Notes under the pieces: generated by a model
What the model saw: only the letters and a program-made list of their open reading frames with translations
Database searches by the model: none
What the model was told of the DNA's origin: nothing
NCBI RefSeq assembly: GCF_000224145.3
Contig: NC_020166.2
Span: 9,897,420-9,961,419, forward strand
Length of the DNA stretch: 64,000 nt
Origin: Ciona intestinalis
Lineage: Eukaryota > Chordata > Ascidiacea > Phlebobranchia > Cionidae
Reading direction: 5' to 3'
Made by a program: the position numbers and the translations under genes
Shown here: positions 63,301-64,000 of the stretch, one piece after another
Layout of the letters: each line of letters begins with the position of its first letter
Numbering within the stretch: the stretch's first letter is position 1

Positions 63301-63951
63301 AAACTGGGATAAATGATCCAGTTATGGATTGAAAATGATAAAATGTCCAACTAATTCCCATGTTTTAGTACATATTATGGAATTTTTTTAGGCAACTTAT
63401 AAGAAAGGATTCAATGAAGACAAAGACAAGAACAAGTATAATGTAACAGACACTGAGCAGTACAAATTTTCTAAAGAACTGGAAAATACAGCATCTGATG
63501 TAAGTCATGTGCCTGTATATATTGCGACAAACAATTGATATTTACTTGTAACCTTGATGTAATAGGTAAAGTACAAGAGTGCTTATGAGATGAACAAAGG
63601 AAAGAATCAAACTTCTATTCCAGAAACTCATGAGATGAGTTTATCAAAAGAGCTTCAACCAGTTCTTAGCAAAAAACAATACACTCAAAAGTCAAAGGAA
63701 CAACAAAAAAATGTTCATGTTGGTTCAGGTAAATTTTTTGTTAACTTTATAAATTATGTAATACTAACACTGTAATGCTTTCTCCAGATGTGCAAGAGAT
63801 CTCTCATGCAGTATCAACACAACAGCAAGCATCGAAGCAAGTTTACAAAGAAGATTTTAACAAAAATATTGTTGGAAAAGGACCTCAGGATCCAGCTAAA
63901 TCCTATCCTGAATATGATCTTCTTAGACAAGTTTCTAAACAAGCTAGCAAG
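48270..63951 (+). CDS. Nebulin, N-terminal part, 48 exons, continues beyond the window
   Basis: A giant actin-binding protein of muscle thin filaments, built of about 35-residue modules that each contact actin. 48 exons are recognised (1,997 codons, all in phase). They comprise an N-terminal segment (48270-51092), a diverged super-repeat (51640-54637), then super-repeats starting at 55023, 57727, 59548, 60830, 61974 and 63149, the last cut by the window end. Modules carry the (S/K)DxxYK core (SDATYKEGY, SNIPYKEDWDYDK) and each super-repeat has seven modules, as in vertebrate nebulin. Nearly all introns are phase 0. The N-terminal NFMTP and the ETPELHRIR module resemble the vertebrate start. 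I see no LIM domain or SH3 end; those would lie downstream if present. No inverted-repeat element of the kind common elsewhere is seen between the exons. Confidence 0.93.
48465..48560 (+). mobile_element. SINE-like tail fragment, nebulin intron 1
   Basis: ATGGCAACTCGTAAGCTGGT and CCTGTGTTATAACGACCGTC match the tail. Confidence 0.55.
49052..49267 (+). CDS. Nebulin exon 2: Lys-rich then acidic segment
   Basis: 72 codons after ACAACAG, phase 0 at both ends: a Lys-rich stretch (KSGKKKKFLVKKKR, then WKTVKKAKKKSEKS), then Ser/Glu-rich up to the donor GAG|GTTTAT. Low-complexity, so exon status is based on phase and borders. Its donor runs into a TTACGTCA motif. Confidence 0.6.
49567..49659. repeat. 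Foldback repeat, nebulin intron 2
   Basis: Left arm 49567-49591 and right arm 49635-49659 are inverted copies (CTGATGAAGAC and CTATAGGAC on the right), separated by about 43 bases. Likely a small mobile element remnant. Confidence 0.6.
49786..51092 (+). CDS. Nebulin exons 3-7: N-terminal modules
   Basis: Exons 49786-49878 (KGNFMTPQMMHALKMS), 49938-50048 (HKYKQKYNNEVKGRGF), 50144-50245 (IKYHESFEKSKG, ETPELHRIR), 50397-50510 (LEYQREMKELQGKYN) and 50976-51092 (YRSGLSDVLDRFKGFQRLEY). All are phase 0 and 31-39 codons, one module each. The exon at 50144 ends in GAC|GTAAGT, where a TGACGTAA motif supplies the donor. Confidence 0.9.
51640..54637 (+). CDS. Nebulin exons 8-14: diverged super-repeat
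   Basis: Exons 51640-51747 (NYKEDWEYDKSN), 52236-52343 (KYYKEGLSKS), 52502-52606 (NEYKSAYEKNKANY), 53007-53090, 53438-53572 (WYKADFKRDCIGKSGP), 53988-54089 (VEYTKAADKAKSHY) and 54527-54637 (IKYKQQKAKTIADFQGY). The module order matches the later super-repeats, but the central 109-residue block is cut into three exons here instead of two, and sequence is far more diverged. Confidence 0.92.
51856..51960 (+). mobile_element. SINE-like tail fragment, nebulin intron
   Basis: GTAACTTAAAAGCTGGCACG and GAAATAGAACACCGTGTTGG match the tail. Another piece of the same tail appears at about 52118-52150. Confidence 0.45.
53128..53420 (+). mobile_element. Rearranged SINE-like repeat, nebulin intron
   Basis: Starts with a reversed piece (GACAACCCATTGGTGGTCAC), then the normal body and tail in + orientation (GACAGCAATTGCTCCAATCC, GTAACTTGTAAGTGGGCATG). 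Appears to be a nested or inverted copy. Confidence 0.5.
53817..53850 (+). mobile_element. SINE-like head fragment, nebulin intron
   Basis: GGCGCCGTGGCGTAGTGGTT only, followed by simple ATTCATTC-type sequence. Confidence 0.45.
55023..57431 (+). CDS. Nebulin exons 15-20: super-repeat A
   Basis: Exons 55023-55130, 55483-55584, 55644-55806, 56193-56356, 56774-56878 and 57312-57431 (762 bases, 254 residues). First copy with the two-exon central block, whose internal intron is phase 1. Second exon is two codons shorter than in later copies. It is less similar to the rest than they are to each other. Confidence 0.93.
55905..56125 (+). mobile_element. SINE-like repeat, nebulin intron
   Basis: GTGTCCTTGGGCAAGACTCT, CCAACCCAGCGATTAGTAAT and GTAACTCATAAGGTAGCACG give body and tail; the head is decayed. 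Confidence 0.55.
57727..59341 (+). CDS. Nebulin exons 21-26: super-repeat B
   Basis: Exons 57727-57834, 57896-58003, 58066-58228, 58291-58454, 58813-58917 and 59222-59341 (768 bases, 256 residues). The intron 58229-58290 is identical over 62 bases to 62485-62546 in super-repeat E. A long A-rich stretch lies in the intron near 58668-58684. Confidence 0.94.
59548..60685 (+). CDS. Nebulin exons 27-32: super-repeat C
   Basis: Exons 59548-59655, 59715-59822, 59877-60039, 60095-60258, 60347-60451 and 60566-60685. Its first intron is almost identical to the matching intron of super-repeat D. Confidence 0.95.
60830..61909 (+). CDS. Nebulin exons 33-38: super-repeat D
   Basis: Exons 60830-60937, 60997-61104, 61159-61321, 61377-61540, 61615-61719 and 61790-61909. 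Same 256-residue organisation; the most compact copy, with introns of about 50-75 bases. Confidence 0.95.
61974..63080 (+). CDS. Nebulin exons 39-44: super-repeat E
   Basis: Exons 61974-62081, 62146-62253, 62322-62484, 62547-62710, 62787-62891 and 62961-63080. Same organisation. Has an ETYEM in place of the usual ETHEM. Confidence 0.95.
63149..63951 (+). CDS. Nebulin exons 45-48: super-repeat F, cut by the window end
   Basis: Exons 63149-63256, 63392-63499, 63566-63728 and 63788-63951. The fifth and sixth modules are expected just beyond the window. The last exon ends with a good GTAACT donor, so the gene goes on. Confidence 0.94.
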
Positions 63952-64000
63952 GTAACTTAATTTCCCTCTATTAAAAACATATTCAGGTGCAATTACTTCT

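Noticed and set aside
57727..63951. CRISPR-like regular repeats
   Set aside because: The periodicity comes from coding nebulin super-repeats of 768 bases with introns; no short repeat-spacer pattern is present.

Overview
The window is animal DNA and most likely comes from a tunicate of the genus Ciona. It holds two homeobox genes on the minus strand, identifiable as Hox3 and Hox4, with compact exons, AT-rich introns and dense short inverted-repeat elements. A tunicate-like, partly broken-up Hox cluster fits this. The species call is inference. Gene models were built by hand from open frames, GT/AG borders and matching intron phases; every complete model sums to a whole number of codons.

Layout. 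(1) 0.5-7.8 kb, minus: Hox3, four coding exons, homeobox split by an intron, last exon ending in the Hox3-type LTHL tail. (2) 7.8-26.9 kb: intergenic DNA with no convincing gene, several short inverted-repeat elements and many TGACGTCA/TTACGTCA-type motifs. (3) 26.9-34.0 kb, minus: Hox4, six coding exons, homeobox split at a slightly different position. Hox4 lies upstream of Hox3 on the same strand, the conserved Hox-cluster order. (4) 34.0-39.8 kb: intergenic. (5) 39.8-43.9 kb, minus: a Golgi carbohydrate 6-O-sulfotransferase of the CHST family, six coding exons. A 50-base assembly gap sits in its fifth intron. (6) 43.9-48.3 kb: intergenic, divergent promoter region. (7) 48.3 kb to the window end, plus: the N-terminal part of a nebulin gene. 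48 exons are recognised (1,997 codons) and the gene runs off the window. It has an N-terminal segment, one diverged super-repeat and at least five and a half near-identical seven-module super-repeats.

The two Hox genes are a regulatory pair (anterior-posterior patterning). The sulfotransferase and the muscle thin-filament gene are unrelated neighbours. Their position immediately upstream of Hox4, where a compact cluster would have Hox5, suggests that the cluster is broken or inflated here.

The main observations are: the reconstructed C-terminal exons of Hox4 and Hox3; repeated use of a TTACGTCA(C)AG sequence as a splice acceptor in both Hox genes; different intron positions inside the two homeoboxes; homogenised nebulin super-repeats that share identical introns; and a basic insertion in the sulfotransferase. 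I saw no CRISPR array, true tRNA, rRNA or new multi-gene system.
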